This document shows positions 25,972-33,474 of a stretch of 64,000 nucleotides of DNA, piece after piece. The translations under genes and the position numbers were made by a program. How positions within the stretch are numbered: position 1 is the first letter of the stretch; the number at the start of each line of letters is the position of its first letter. Origin of the DNA: UMGS1519 sp050951005 (lineage in GTDB: Bacteria; Actinomycetota; Coriobacteriia; Coriobacteriales; Eggerthellaceae). The notes under the pieces were generated by a model. That model saw only the letters and a program-made list of their open reading frames with translations, was not told the origin of the DNA and searched no databases. Location of the stretch: positions 124,001-188,000 of the forward strand of contig JBMNIP010000005.1 of NCBI GenBank assembly GCA_050951005.1, written 5' to 3'.

Positions 25972-26817
25972 ATGAATGAGCAACTGAAGATTTCCTATCT
26001 TGGTCCCCAGGGAACCTACTCGGACGAGATGGCCCATCGATTCGCTTCGTATCTGGATGGCGGTAACAGCACGGTATTCGAGCCGCGCCATTCCTTCACC
26101 GGTATCTTCGAATCCGTCGAAGCCGGGTCATATGGCGTCATTGCGCTGGAGAACTCCCTTGAAGGACCCGTAACCGCAGCCCTCGACGATTTTGTCTTGC
26201 ATCCCGATGTGGAGATCGTTGCCGAATCGGTGCTCGATATCCACCATTGTCTGATGATGCGCCAGGATGCCGATCCCGATACCGTGAAAACCATCACGAG
26301 CCATCCCCAAGGACTCGCACAGTGTCGTTCCTTTGTCAAGGAGAACTTCCCTCAGTGCAATTTGATTGCTTCCGCCTCGACCGCGCAAAGCGCCAGCATG
26401 GCTGCTGGAGATCCAGCAGTTGCGGCAATTGCGAGTCCGCGCGCTGCTGAGATCTACGGATTGGATATTCATATGCAGAACGTCGCCGATTCCCCCAGCG
26501 ATCAAACCTCATTTGTCTTGATTGCGAAAAAGCATCGCGCACGCATCGTAAACAACCCCCCGACGAAGACTTCACTGTTGTTGATGATGAAGGAAAACCG
26601 TGCGGGCGTTCTGCTGATGGTTCTTGAAGAATTGGCCTATGCGAATCTGAATCTTACCCGAATCCAATCGCGTCCCACAAAGAAGGCGCTCGGGGAATAT
26701 CTGTTCTTCTTGGATGTCGATGGAACAGTCGACAATCCCGACCTTCGGACGGCACTCGACTGTCTCCGGTTGAAGCTGCGCGAGGTACGTGTATTGGGAT
26801 GCTATCCGATAATCTGA
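25972..26817 (+). CDS. pheA: prephenate dehydratase
   Basis: A 281-residue monofunctional enzyme converting prephenate to phenylpyruvate in phenylalanine synthesis. The catalytic domain has YLGPQGTYSDEMA, GVIALENSLEGPV and TSHPQGLAQCR. The C-terminal ACT domain has NRAGVLLMVLEELA and TRIQSRPTK, where most relatives have ESRP; this region binds phenylalanine for feedback inhibition. ATG 25972 is chosen because it has a GGAAGG site and lies downstream of the TATAAT box; the frame opens at 25930. It is a stand-alone gene, divergent from the hydrogenase operon and convergent with the MutY-like gene. No chorismate mutase domain is fused. Confidence 0.95.
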   Translation: MNEQLKISYLGPQGTYSDEMAHRFASYLDGGNSTVFEPRHSFTGIFESVEAGSYGVIALENSLEGPVTAALDDFVLHPDVEIVAESVLDIHHCLMMRQDADPDTVKTITSHPQGLAQCRSFVKENFPQCNLIASASTAQSASMAAGDPAVAAIASPRAAEIYGLDIHMQNVADSPSDQTSFVLIAKKHRARIVNNPPTKTSLLLMMKENRAGVLLMVLEELAYANLNLTRIQSRPTKKALGEYLFFLDVDGTVDNPDLRTALDCLRLKLREVRVLGCYPII

Positions 26818-26860
26818 TGAATTCGGCATTCCCTGCAGTGCAAGCTTCCAATTCAGTCGG

Positions 26861-27733
26861 TTAGCAGCGAAAACGTCCCTGCTCCTCATGGAAGAACCCC
26901 TCTTTCAAGAGATCCCCGACAATCGAAGCCGCCACGTCGCTTTCGACAGGTGTCCGTCCGGCCGAAACCTCGAGTTCGTTCAATCGCTCGACGATATCAT
27001 CTAGTACGATACCCGGTTCCTCCAGAACCAAGCGAACGATCTCCGCCCGCTTCTGGCGCCTTGATCCCTCGAACGTGCTCTGACGGGTATGATGGGCACT
27101 GCACCGCGAAGGGTTGGGGTGCGTCGACTTCAGGTAGGCGCCGTAATCGAGGAGAGCATAGTACCAATCCCGGGGATTGTCCTGGGAACAGGTTGCCTCG
27201 ATCAAGGGAATCAACTGCTTATCACGCACCGGTTCCTGCGCATCGGGAAACCACTCGTACAAGAAGACGCTCCGCACATTGGTTTCCAGATACACGCCCG
27301 GCTTATTCCAGGCAAAGGAACGTACCCCTGCGGCAGTAGCGGGGCCGATGCCGGGAAGCGAGACCAAATCCTGGTAGGCATGCGGCAATTCCCCACCCCA
27401 TTGCTCAGAACACGTTTCGGCACAATGCTTCAGCATCAATGCACGGCGGTTATACCCGAGTCCCTGCCAGATTTCGAGAACAGCACCGGATTCCGCACTT
27501 GCAAGCGCATCGATTGTTGGGAAACGGTCAAGGAAGCGCTTCCAATATCTAATGACCCGGGATACTTGGGTTTGCTGGAGCATGACCTCTGAAACCAGTA
27601 CTGCATAGGCATCATCGATATGGCGCCAAGGGAGGACGCGATAGTGCTGTCTGCCTTCTTCCCAAACCCGATTGCAGAAAGCGTCGATTCTATCTGGATC
27701 AACGGCAGACGGCAACTGAACAGAAGAGCCCAT
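26861..27733 (-). CDS. MutY-like HhH-GPD DNA glycosylase lacking the Fe-S cluster
   Basis: A 290-residue glycosylase resembling MutY, which removes adenine opposite 8-oxoguanine. The N-terminal Glu is present (SEVMLQQTQV, Glu 49), as is the helix-hairpin-helix LPGIGPATAAGVRSF. Two departures stand out. The catalytic Asp of the MutY LDGNV motif is Glu here (LETNV, Glu 150). The four C-terminal cluster cysteines are missing, with only Cys 211 in the region NPSRCSAHHTRQSTFEG. The C-terminus (232-290) looks like a small winged helix rather than the MutT-like domain. Clusterless MutY-type proteins are known, so this may be functional; the substrate is uncertain. It is the third gene after the AAA-like and Rrf2 genes. 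Confidence 0.82.
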   Translation of the reverse strand: MGSSVQLPSAVDPDRIDAFCNRVWEEGRQHYRVLPWRHIDDAYAVLVSEVMLQQTQVSRVIRYWKRFLDRFPTIDALASAESGAVLEIWQGLGYNRRALMLKHCAETCSEQWGGELPHAYQDLVSLPGIGPATAAGVRSFAWNKPGVYLETNVRSVFLYEWFPDAQEPVRDKQLIPLIEATCSQDNPRDWYYALLDYGAYLKSTHPNPSRCSAHHTRQSTFEGSRRQKRAEIVRLVLEEPGIVLDDIVERLNELEVSAGRTPVESDVAASIVGDLLKEGFFHEEQGRFRC

Positions 27734-27751
27734 TGAATTCGCTCGATCTGC

Positions 27752-28375
27752 TTATGAAACAGCCTTCGAAGCGTCGGCAATGACGGTACCGTTATCGTTC
27801 TTCGACGTCGATGACGCTCCATTGCCGTCGACGTCGGAGGGAACCGCATTCGGCTTCTTCGGGTCCGCAGAGACAGCGCGGGTGGGCTTTCCCGGTCGCT
27901 TCAGGATCTGGGCAAGCATACGGCCAGCCTCTTCGGAATCGCTGCCCATAACAGCCTGGATAGCGGGATGGTCGTTGCCCAGATCAAACAGTTCCTGCAA
28001 GGTGATAGCCTGATAGAAGCACCTGAGAAAACGATCGGAGGAAAGCCAAACCCGACGATAATCGCAGCGATCGCACTTGTCGCAAACACCCGTATCAAGG
28101 GAGCAGATAGACATATTCACTTCGCCTTGTACCGCGGTGATGACATCGTACATGGTAATTTCTGCCGGGTCTTTCGCCAGCCGGATACCGCCCTTCGAAC
28201 CGCGTGCCGTCTCAAGGAACCCGGCAACTGCAAGATCATGTTGGATTCCCCGTGCAAATGCGTATGGGATATTCTCCTCTTCGGAGATCTGGGCGATGGA
28301 GACATACTCTTTGCCATGGCGGAAAGCCGAACGCAATATGCGGCAAGCGTAATCGCAGCGGCGGGTGATATCCAT
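27752..28375 (-). CDS. Rrf2-family transcriptional regulator
   Basis: A 207-residue regulator. The winged-helix N-terminus (ISEEENIPYAFARGIQHDL, then RGSKGGIRLAKDP) is typical of Rrf2/IscR/NsrR. Cysteines at CSLDTGVCDKCDRC match and slightly exceed the three that bind an Fe-S cluster in this family, so it may sense redox state, NO or Fe-S supply. The C-terminal 55 residues are an extra polar tail rich in Lys, Ser, Asp and Asn. Its ATG overlaps the stop of the AAA-like gene as TAATG, indicating coupled translation. Its targets are unknown; the operator at 25603 is one possibility, without direct evidence. Confidence 0.9.
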   Translation of the reverse strand: MDITRRCDYACRILRSAFRHGKEYVSIAQISEEENIPYAFARGIQHDLAVAGFLETARGSKGGIRLAKDPAEITMYDVITAVQGEVNMSICSLDTGVCDKCDRCDYRRVWLSSDRFLRCFYQAITLQELFDLGNDHPAIQAVMGSDSEEAGRMLAQILKRPGKPTRAVSADPKKPNAVPSDVDGNGASSTSKNDNGTVIADASKAVS

Positions 28376-29805
28376 TACCTGCGTCCTTCCTTTGATTCGT
28401 AGGTGTCCAGACGGTCAAGATCGTGCGCGAAGCTCTTGACGATCTCGTCCTCAAGCATGCGGTATTCCCGAGAATCAAGCGGCTGGCAGGAGGCGAGCTT
28501 CTCATAGATATTGTCTTCCGACACACGAACATATTCCCGTTTTGCAATGCTTTCGCGGTAGGCCTGCTCTATGGCTTCTCGCGCGCAGAGTGCAATGTCG
28601 AAGCGCGAGAGATGAGCAGACAGAAGCACAAGCTTGACAACGTCCAACCGAGCAAGCGACTCATGGTCCCGTACGATTGCCGTCCATAAACGGGTGCGTT
28701 CGGCATAGGTGGGCATCTCGATTTCAATCGGGGTTACCGGAGCCAGCATGTCCACCATGTAATCCTCGAGCCGGCAATCCGAAGATGCTGAGGCCATCAC
28801 GGTGATATTCGGATTCTGGATGGAGGCGCGAATCAGCGCGATGGCCTTCTGGGCACCACGCGAGAGGCGAGGATATGAGAAGCCGTCGCCCTCGTCATAA
28901 TCCTCCATCGGCAAACCCCACAAGTCGACATCCTCGAGGATGAGCGTTCCATGAATGTTGGAATCAGAGAAGAAGAACCCGATTTTGTTGCGGACCTCAG
29001 GCGATGCCATCACGCAGAGAACCGACGACCCCTGATCGTTGGTATCCATGCGAATGCGGATGGACGGCTGTCCGAGCTCGCCTGCTGTGGCGAACATCAG
29101 GCGAGAAGCATCCTCCCTTGCAGGAGCGCGGAAAAGAAGGGTTTCAAAAGAAGGCAACCCATCTATGCCATGATGCCGGTTCAAGCGGTTGACGAACTCC
29201 TTGAAGCCCTCGTCATGCTGTAAACCGAAGCCACGACGTTTCATCTCCATGACTGCCGTCTCGAAGCCCACCAGGTCCTTATAGGTAAGGGCTTGATACT
29301 CTTCTTCGTCATGTTCAGGGAAATCAGGCAGAACGGGAGCAGTTGAAGGCTCCGTGGAATGTGCGTCCAGGGTGCGATCGAGCGAATCCTGTACGGTACC
29401 GCTTTCGAACTCGACCCCTTCGACGCTCTCGTTGACATCAATACCCATCTGCTTCAGTTTGCGCAGGGCGAACTCCTGCAGCCGCTCGGTGCATGAACGC
29501 GATTCGGTGGGCGTAAGATGCGGAGCCAAACGATGATGCACCGCCTCCGCCATCGTGCGATCCTCGAGGTCGCAGGCGATGTCCCATGCCTGACGCAAGC
29601 CATCCACCGCCGGATGAGCATCACTCAAAGGCGATCCTTCTTCGCCTGACGCAGTTTCATAGGCTGTCAGGTACAGCATCAAAGCCTCGGACTTTCGCCC
29701 TGACTGATTGCAATGGCGGGCAAGATTCAAATATGTTGCATACCCGATGCCGGCATCGCCAGGGGAATCAGGTCGATCGTTTCGTTCGGAATTGCTTTCG
29801 AGCAT
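28375..29805 (-). CDS. AAA+-like protein without Walker A motif
   Basis: A 476-residue protein. Residues 18-125 look helical and TPR-like (YATYLNLARHC, EALMLYLTAYETA). From about 172 the sequence follows an AAA+ ATPase: LTYKDLVGFETAVMEM, then TLLFRAPAREDASRLMFAT where the Walker A GPPGTGKT should be, LILEDVDLW in place of Walker B, TVMASASSDCRLEDYM at sensor 1, and a helical lid (368-425). The nucleotide-binding Gly and Lys are gone, so ATP hydrolysis is unlikely. It may be a scaffold or regulator. It overlaps the Rrf2 gene by one base and starts the operon. I do not recognise a named family. Confidence 0.75.
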   Translation of the reverse strand: MLESNSERNDRPDSPGDAGIGYATYLNLARHCNQSGRKSEALMLYLTAYETASGEEGSPLSDAHPAVDGLRQAWDIACDLEDRTMAEAVHHRLAPHLTPTESRSCTERLQEFALRKLKQMGIDVNESVEGVEFESGTVQDSLDRTLDAHSTEPSTAPVLPDFPEHDEEEYQALTYKDLVGFETAVMEMKRRGFGLQHDEGFKEFVNRLNRHHGIDGLPSFETLLFRAPAREDASRLMFATAGELGQPSIRIRMDTNDQGSSVLCVMASPEVRNKIGFFFSDSNIHGTLILEDVDLWGLPMEDYDEGDGFSYPRLSRGAQKAIALIRASIQNPNITVMASASSDCRLEDYMVDMLAPVTPIEIEMPTYAERTRLWTAIVRDHESLARLDVVKLVLLSAHLSRFDIALCAREAIEQAYRESIAKREYVRVSEDNIYEKLASCQPLDSREYRMLEDEIVKSFAHDLDRLDTYESKEGRR

Positions 29806-29950
29806 CGTCGTTCTCCTTGCAGGCCTGCCCGAGAAAATTCGGGCACGAATTTTCTTAGATTGTAACTGGCTTCGTCACATTTCGGTAGTCCGCCAATAGA
29901 ATTCACGTAATTGTGTCTTTAAATCGAACACCTATAACGACATTGCTCAG

Positions 29951-29979
29951 AAAAAGCCTGTTTCGCATGGGAAAAAGGC
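29951..29979 (-). terminator. terminator of the HAD-IB phosphatase gene
   Basis: Arms GCCT and AGGC plus an inner TTTC/GAAA stem, read on the minus strand, are followed by TTTTT. It lies directly after the phosphatase stop codon at 29981. Confidence 0.7.
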
Positions 29980-29980
29980 G

Positions 29981-30703
29981 TCACTGGGCGATGACGGGCC
30001 AACCTTCCGCCTTTGCGGTACGCGACAGCCCGCTATCGGGGTCGACTGCGTAAGGATGACGCGCTGCATAGAGCATCGGTCGGTCGGTGTAGTGGTCGCA
30101 ATACGCGTAAGAAATCTCCCAGTTGCCCACACCGTACCGTTCGTTGGCAAACCGGCGTACCGATGCTACCTTCTCGGCTCCCTCCACCGGCAGGCCGACA
30201 ACCTTATCGGTATAGCAGCCATTCGAATCAACCGCCATACGCGTGCAAATGCGGTAATCGATAGGATAGAAATGCCGCATGCGGTCGATGATGGGCTCGA
30301 AGGTAGCCGAGACGACCATGACAACTCTGCCCGCCCGTTTATGCTGGAGAATCGCATGCTCGAGCTCAGGTCGGAACAGATGGGCGACTTTCTCATCATA
30401 GAAATCGTACATTATCTGATCGGCCTGCGCTTTCTTCATCCCTTTGAAGGCGCTGAAAACCTGGCTGCGGACCCAGCTTTGGTTCAAATTGGGAAGATGA
30501 AGCTTGTAGGCAAGCCCCCAGAGACCGATGAGGATGCCATGGCCAAGATTGAGGTCACGGCGTTTGAGCAGATACAGGGTAAGGAGCATCGGCGATTTGC
30601 CATCGATACACGTACCGTCGAAATCGAATACAACCAACTGCACCTTCGAAGATTTCCGAGGGTCGGGGATGTCCTGAGCCGATATGATTACTTGTTCTGG
30701 CAA
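29981..30703 (-). CDS. HAD-IB family phosphatase (SerB-like)
   Basis: A 240-residue HAD hydrolase of subfamily IB. The nucleophile motif is VVFDFDGTCIDGKS (near residue 25), motif II is VMVVSATFEP, the conserved Lys lies near GAEKVASVRRFA, and motif III is AYCDHYTDRPML, where the more usual GDSxxD is altered to DHYTD. Family members act on phosphoserine, phospholipid head groups or related monoesters; the substrate is not clear. The start is TTG 30703 with an AAGGGA site six bases upstream. It begins just after the tRNA-Asp terminator, so it may depend on read-through or a promoter inside that region. Confidence 0.82.
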   Translation of the reverse strand: MPEQVIISAQDIPDPRKSSKVQLVVFDFDGTCIDGKSPMLLTLYLLKRRDLNLGHGILIGLWGLAYKLHLPNLNQSWVRSQVFSAFKGMKKAQADQIMYDFYDEKVAHLFRPELEHAILQHKRAGRVVMVVSATFEPIIDRMRHFYPIDYRICTRMAVDSNGCYTDKVVGLPVEGAEKVASVRRFANERYGVGNWEISYAYCDHYTDRPMLYAARHPYAVDPDSGLSRTAKAEGWPVIAQ

Positions 30704-30716
30704 ATACGTCCCTTAC

Positions 30717-30744
30717 AAAAAAACGAGAAGCAATTGCTTCTCGC
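30717..30744 (-). terminator. strong terminator after tRNA-Asp
   Basis: On the minus strand an 8-bp perfect stem (CGAGAAGC/GCTTCTCG, loop AATT) is followed by seven T residues. It lies 14 bases past the tRNA-Asp CCA end and 14 bases before the phosphatase start codon. Confidence 0.92.
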
Positions 30745-30757
30745 TAATGTGTAAAAC

Positions 30758-30834
<77 letters not shown>

Positions 30835-30850
30835 GCGTTCAGCAAGGGAT

Positions 30851-30879
30851 ACATTATCCGAAACATGACACCAACGCAA
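30851..30879 (-). promoter_or_regulatory. promoter of tRNA-Asp
   Basis: A -35 TTGCGT (30874-30879) and -10 TAATGT (30851-30856) are separated by 17 bases, with the -10 about 17 bases from the tRNA 5' end. Confidence 0.65.
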
Positions 30880-31016
30880 CCCCTGTTTGAAAATAAATTC
30901 ACAAATCGTCACTTTAAGCTCACAGGTTTCTGAGATCCGACGTCGCAGATGCAATACAGAGCCTCCACAAGGGCTGACAAACGAACTAACAGGCTCCGAT
31001 GCCCTTTTCGATTCAG

Positions 31017-32207
31017 CTATTTCGCCGACATCCCGGGGCGAATACGGGAAACCCGGTCCCCCGCCGCATTCACGGCCATCTTTGCAACATCGGCGATGTC
31101 CTGGCTCGTCAAACCCGTGGCATCCGCTGCTGCAGCGACAACCGATTGGGCGAACGGGATAGCCTGCTTGCCCATCTGCTGCGCCTTCCCGACCGCTTGG
31201 GTCTTCAGGTGGGACACCACGTTTGCAGCATTCTCCTGTATGGTCGCATCCGATGACACTCCGAACGCGGGTGCGATATGCGTCGATGCATCGGCCGCTT
31301 TGCCTGCCAACTGCACGACATCTGCATCTGCCTCGAAATACTCGACAAGGGCACGGCCCATCGCAGCCGTACCGCAATAGCCGATGCCCGCCTTGATAGC
31401 CCAACCGATGCCGGGGAACATGCTGACCAATTGACGAGCTGCCGCCCGGCATCCGAACCCGCCGCCGATAACCGCAAGCATCTCCTTTGCTCGGGAAAGC
31501 GTCAACGGTTGACCGTAGGCCGCGGCGATCTGCAGCAGCATCTTCAATTGGTTAAGCGTCATGAGCGGCATATCGGCACCTGGGAGAATCACCACGAGCC
31601 CGATTCCCGCATTTTGAACAGACGTTGCCCGCACCGATTCCAATGAAAGCGGTCGCCGCACGAACCCGAAGGCATTTGCGAACGCCAAGCGCTTCTCCGG
31701 AAACACGTCGACAATCCATTCGCCGATGTCGGTGCACAGGTCAGCCGCGCTCGTTGCGGTGAGGCGATACGTTCCATCAGCTGTGGATTCGGGAATCGCA
31801 TCGAGCCCGTCTGAATCGAGATGGGGGGAGATCAAGTCCTGTTCCATCAACGGATACTTTGATTCCACGGCGATGCGCGTCACTTCTACAGGAGAAGTTG
31901 TAACAACCAGCGAAGGGGTGTTGAGCGAACGCAGGTCCGCCACCAGCATGCCCGTGTCCTTGCTCTTCCCCGCAACCAGGACAGCCATGTCGGCAAGGGC
32001 GTCAGGCATACGACCGTCGTTCGGGTAGCCGTCAACTATCACCGAGGCGTTCGGCGCGGAAGTACGGAATGCGGCGGCGATAAGGTTGACTAGATCATCT
32101 GGTGCCGTGTCGTCGACATACAGATGCACCCTGATTTCTTTTGAACGGGCTTCTTCGGTATCTGAAACCGCATCGAGCACAGCTTTCACGTCGACGGGAG
32201 ATTTCAT
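31017..32207 (-). CDS. DUF697-domain protein
   Basis: A 396-residue protein. The first 190 residues resemble a small alpha/beta fold (IRVHLYVDDTAP, VIVDGYP, AVLVAGKS) without a recognisable GTP-binding P-loop. Residues about 215-310 fit DUF697, the hydrophobic helical domain often fused to Era-like GTPases: GGGFGCRAAARQLVSMFPGI, then IKAGIGYCGTAAMGRALVEYF. A helical tail rich in Ala follows. The protein may associate with the membrane. It lies downstream of rodA after a 64-base gap, so it may be part of or next to the elongasome operon. Function unknown. Confidence 0.8.
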   Translation of the reverse strand: MKSPVDVKAVLDAVSDTEEARSKEIRVHLYVDDTAPDDLVNLIAAAFRTSAPNASVIVDGYPNDGRMPDALADMAVLVAGKSKDTGMLVADLRSLNTPSLVVTTSPVEVTRIAVESKYPLMEQDLISPHLDSDGLDAIPESTADGTYRLTATSAADLCTDIGEWIVDVFPEKRLAFANAFGFVRRPLSLESVRATSVQNAGIGLVVILPGADMPLMTLNQLKMLLQIAAAYGQPLTLSRAKEMLAVIGGGFGCRAAARQLVSMFPGIGWAIKAGIGYCGTAAMGRALVEYFEADADVVQLAGKAADASTHIAPAFGVSSDATIQENAANVVSHLKTQAVGKAQQMGKQAIPFAQSVVAAAADATGLTSQDIADVAKMAVNAAGDRVSRIRPGMSAK

Positions 32208-32271
32208 AGCATGCCTTCCTTCCCAGACAACCTTGCAGCCAACCAGTCGGCAAATCCATTGGATACTTGCA

Positions 32272-33459
32272 TTATCGACTATTATGCGCCCAAACGGACC
32301 CGATAAGACCGAGACAGATGAAGTTCACCAACATGAAAGACGAACCATAGCTGACAAACGGCAAGGGAATGCCGGTGATAGGCATCAATCCGCAATCCAT
32401 GCCGATATTCTCAAGGATCTGGAAGCACCACATGCCGACAACGCACATGACCATAATCATGCCGAAGCGATCGGGACAGCCCCGTGCGATACGTATGCTG
32501 ATGATCATGAGCGCCAGGTAAAGGGCCAGGAGCAGCATAGCCCCGACGAACCCGAATTCCTCTGCAAGCACGCAGAAAACGAAATCGGTGGCAGATTCGG
32601 GCAGATATCCCAAGGTTGATTGCGTAGCATTCATAAAGCCCTTGCCGAAAAGACCGCCAGATCCGATGGCGATCTTCGCCTGCTGGAGGTTGTAGCCATC
32701 GCCCGTTGGATCATATGAGCTATCGAGGAAGACCAACAGGCGCGCTCGCTGGTAGTCCTTCAAGCCCACATCTTGGCCGGCGAGCGAGTCGAGCAACGGG
32801 TCGGTAACGAACACAAGCACCACCAGGCCGAACAGAATTGCCACCGTGCCGATAAGGTAGCGTGCCGATGCTCCGCCCATGAGCAGGGCGATGAAGGCGA
32901 TGAACAGGTACACCATGCCGGTGCCCAGGTCGGGTTGGGTAAGAATGCAGAAGAACGGGACGCTCATCAACCCGAGGGCCTTAAGGTAGTTGTTAAGGTT
33001 GTTCAGCTGCCCGCTGTAGCGTGAGATGATGCTCGCATCCATCAGGATGACGGTAACCTTTGCAAATTCACCGGGCTGGAACGAGATGGGGCCGATACGT
33101 ACCCAGGAAAGCGCACCATTCGACGTGACGCCTATAAGCGGGATATGCGGCATCAGGATAAGAACGATGTTAATTACCATGAACACCGTGACATATCCCG
33201 ACAACTGTCGGTAATCGAAACGCCATAGCAACACCATGAGCACGGCTCCGATTGCTGCACCGCCGACTTGGCGGAGGAAATTGTAATCCGCATCGTTGTA
33301 GGTGGCCGTGTATGAGACAAGCAATCCGTAAGCCACGAGCAAGACGATCACAACCACAAACGGCACGTTCACCGTCGTCCGCCGCCGCGGTTTTGCGGAA
33401 ATCCCCGAACGTCCGCGTTGGGGAGTTCGGAGGGAATCTATCTGTACCATCTGCGCCAT
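32272..33459 (-). CDS. rodA: rod-shape peptidoglycan glycosyltransferase RodA
   Basis: A 395-residue SEDS-family polytopic membrane protein that polymerises peptidoglycan glycan strands during elongation with PBP2. About ten membrane helices are visible. Family signatures are SFQPGEFAKV and TQPDLGTGMVY in the middle, and GMDCGLMPITGIPLPFVSYGSS near the C-terminus. Its position directly after the PBP2 gene, and not beside division genes, identifies it as RodA rather than FtsW. An AGGAGG site lies ten bases before the ATG. It is the last gene of mreB-mreC-mreD-mrdA-rodA. Confidence 0.94.
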   Translation of the reverse strand: MAQMVQIDSLRTPQRGRSGISAKPRRRTTVNVPFVVVIVLLVAYGLLVSYTATYNDADYNFLRQVGGAAIGAVLMVLLWRFDYRQLSGYVTVFMVINIVLILMPHIPLIGVTSNGALSWVRIGPISFQPGEFAKVTVILMDASIISRYSGQLNNLNNYLKALGLMSVPFFCILTQPDLGTGMVYLFIAFIALLMGGASARYLIGTVAILFGLVVLVFVTDPLLDSLAGQDVGLKDYQRARLLVFLDSSYDPTGDGYNLQQAKIAIGSGGLFGKGFMNATQSTLGYLPESATDFVFCVLAEEFGFVGAMLLLALYLALMIISIRIARGCPDRFGMIMVMCVVGMWCFQILENIGMDCGLMPITGIPLPFVSYGSSFMLVNFICLGLIGSVWAHNSR

Positions 33460-33474
33460 ATAGCATTCGCCTCC

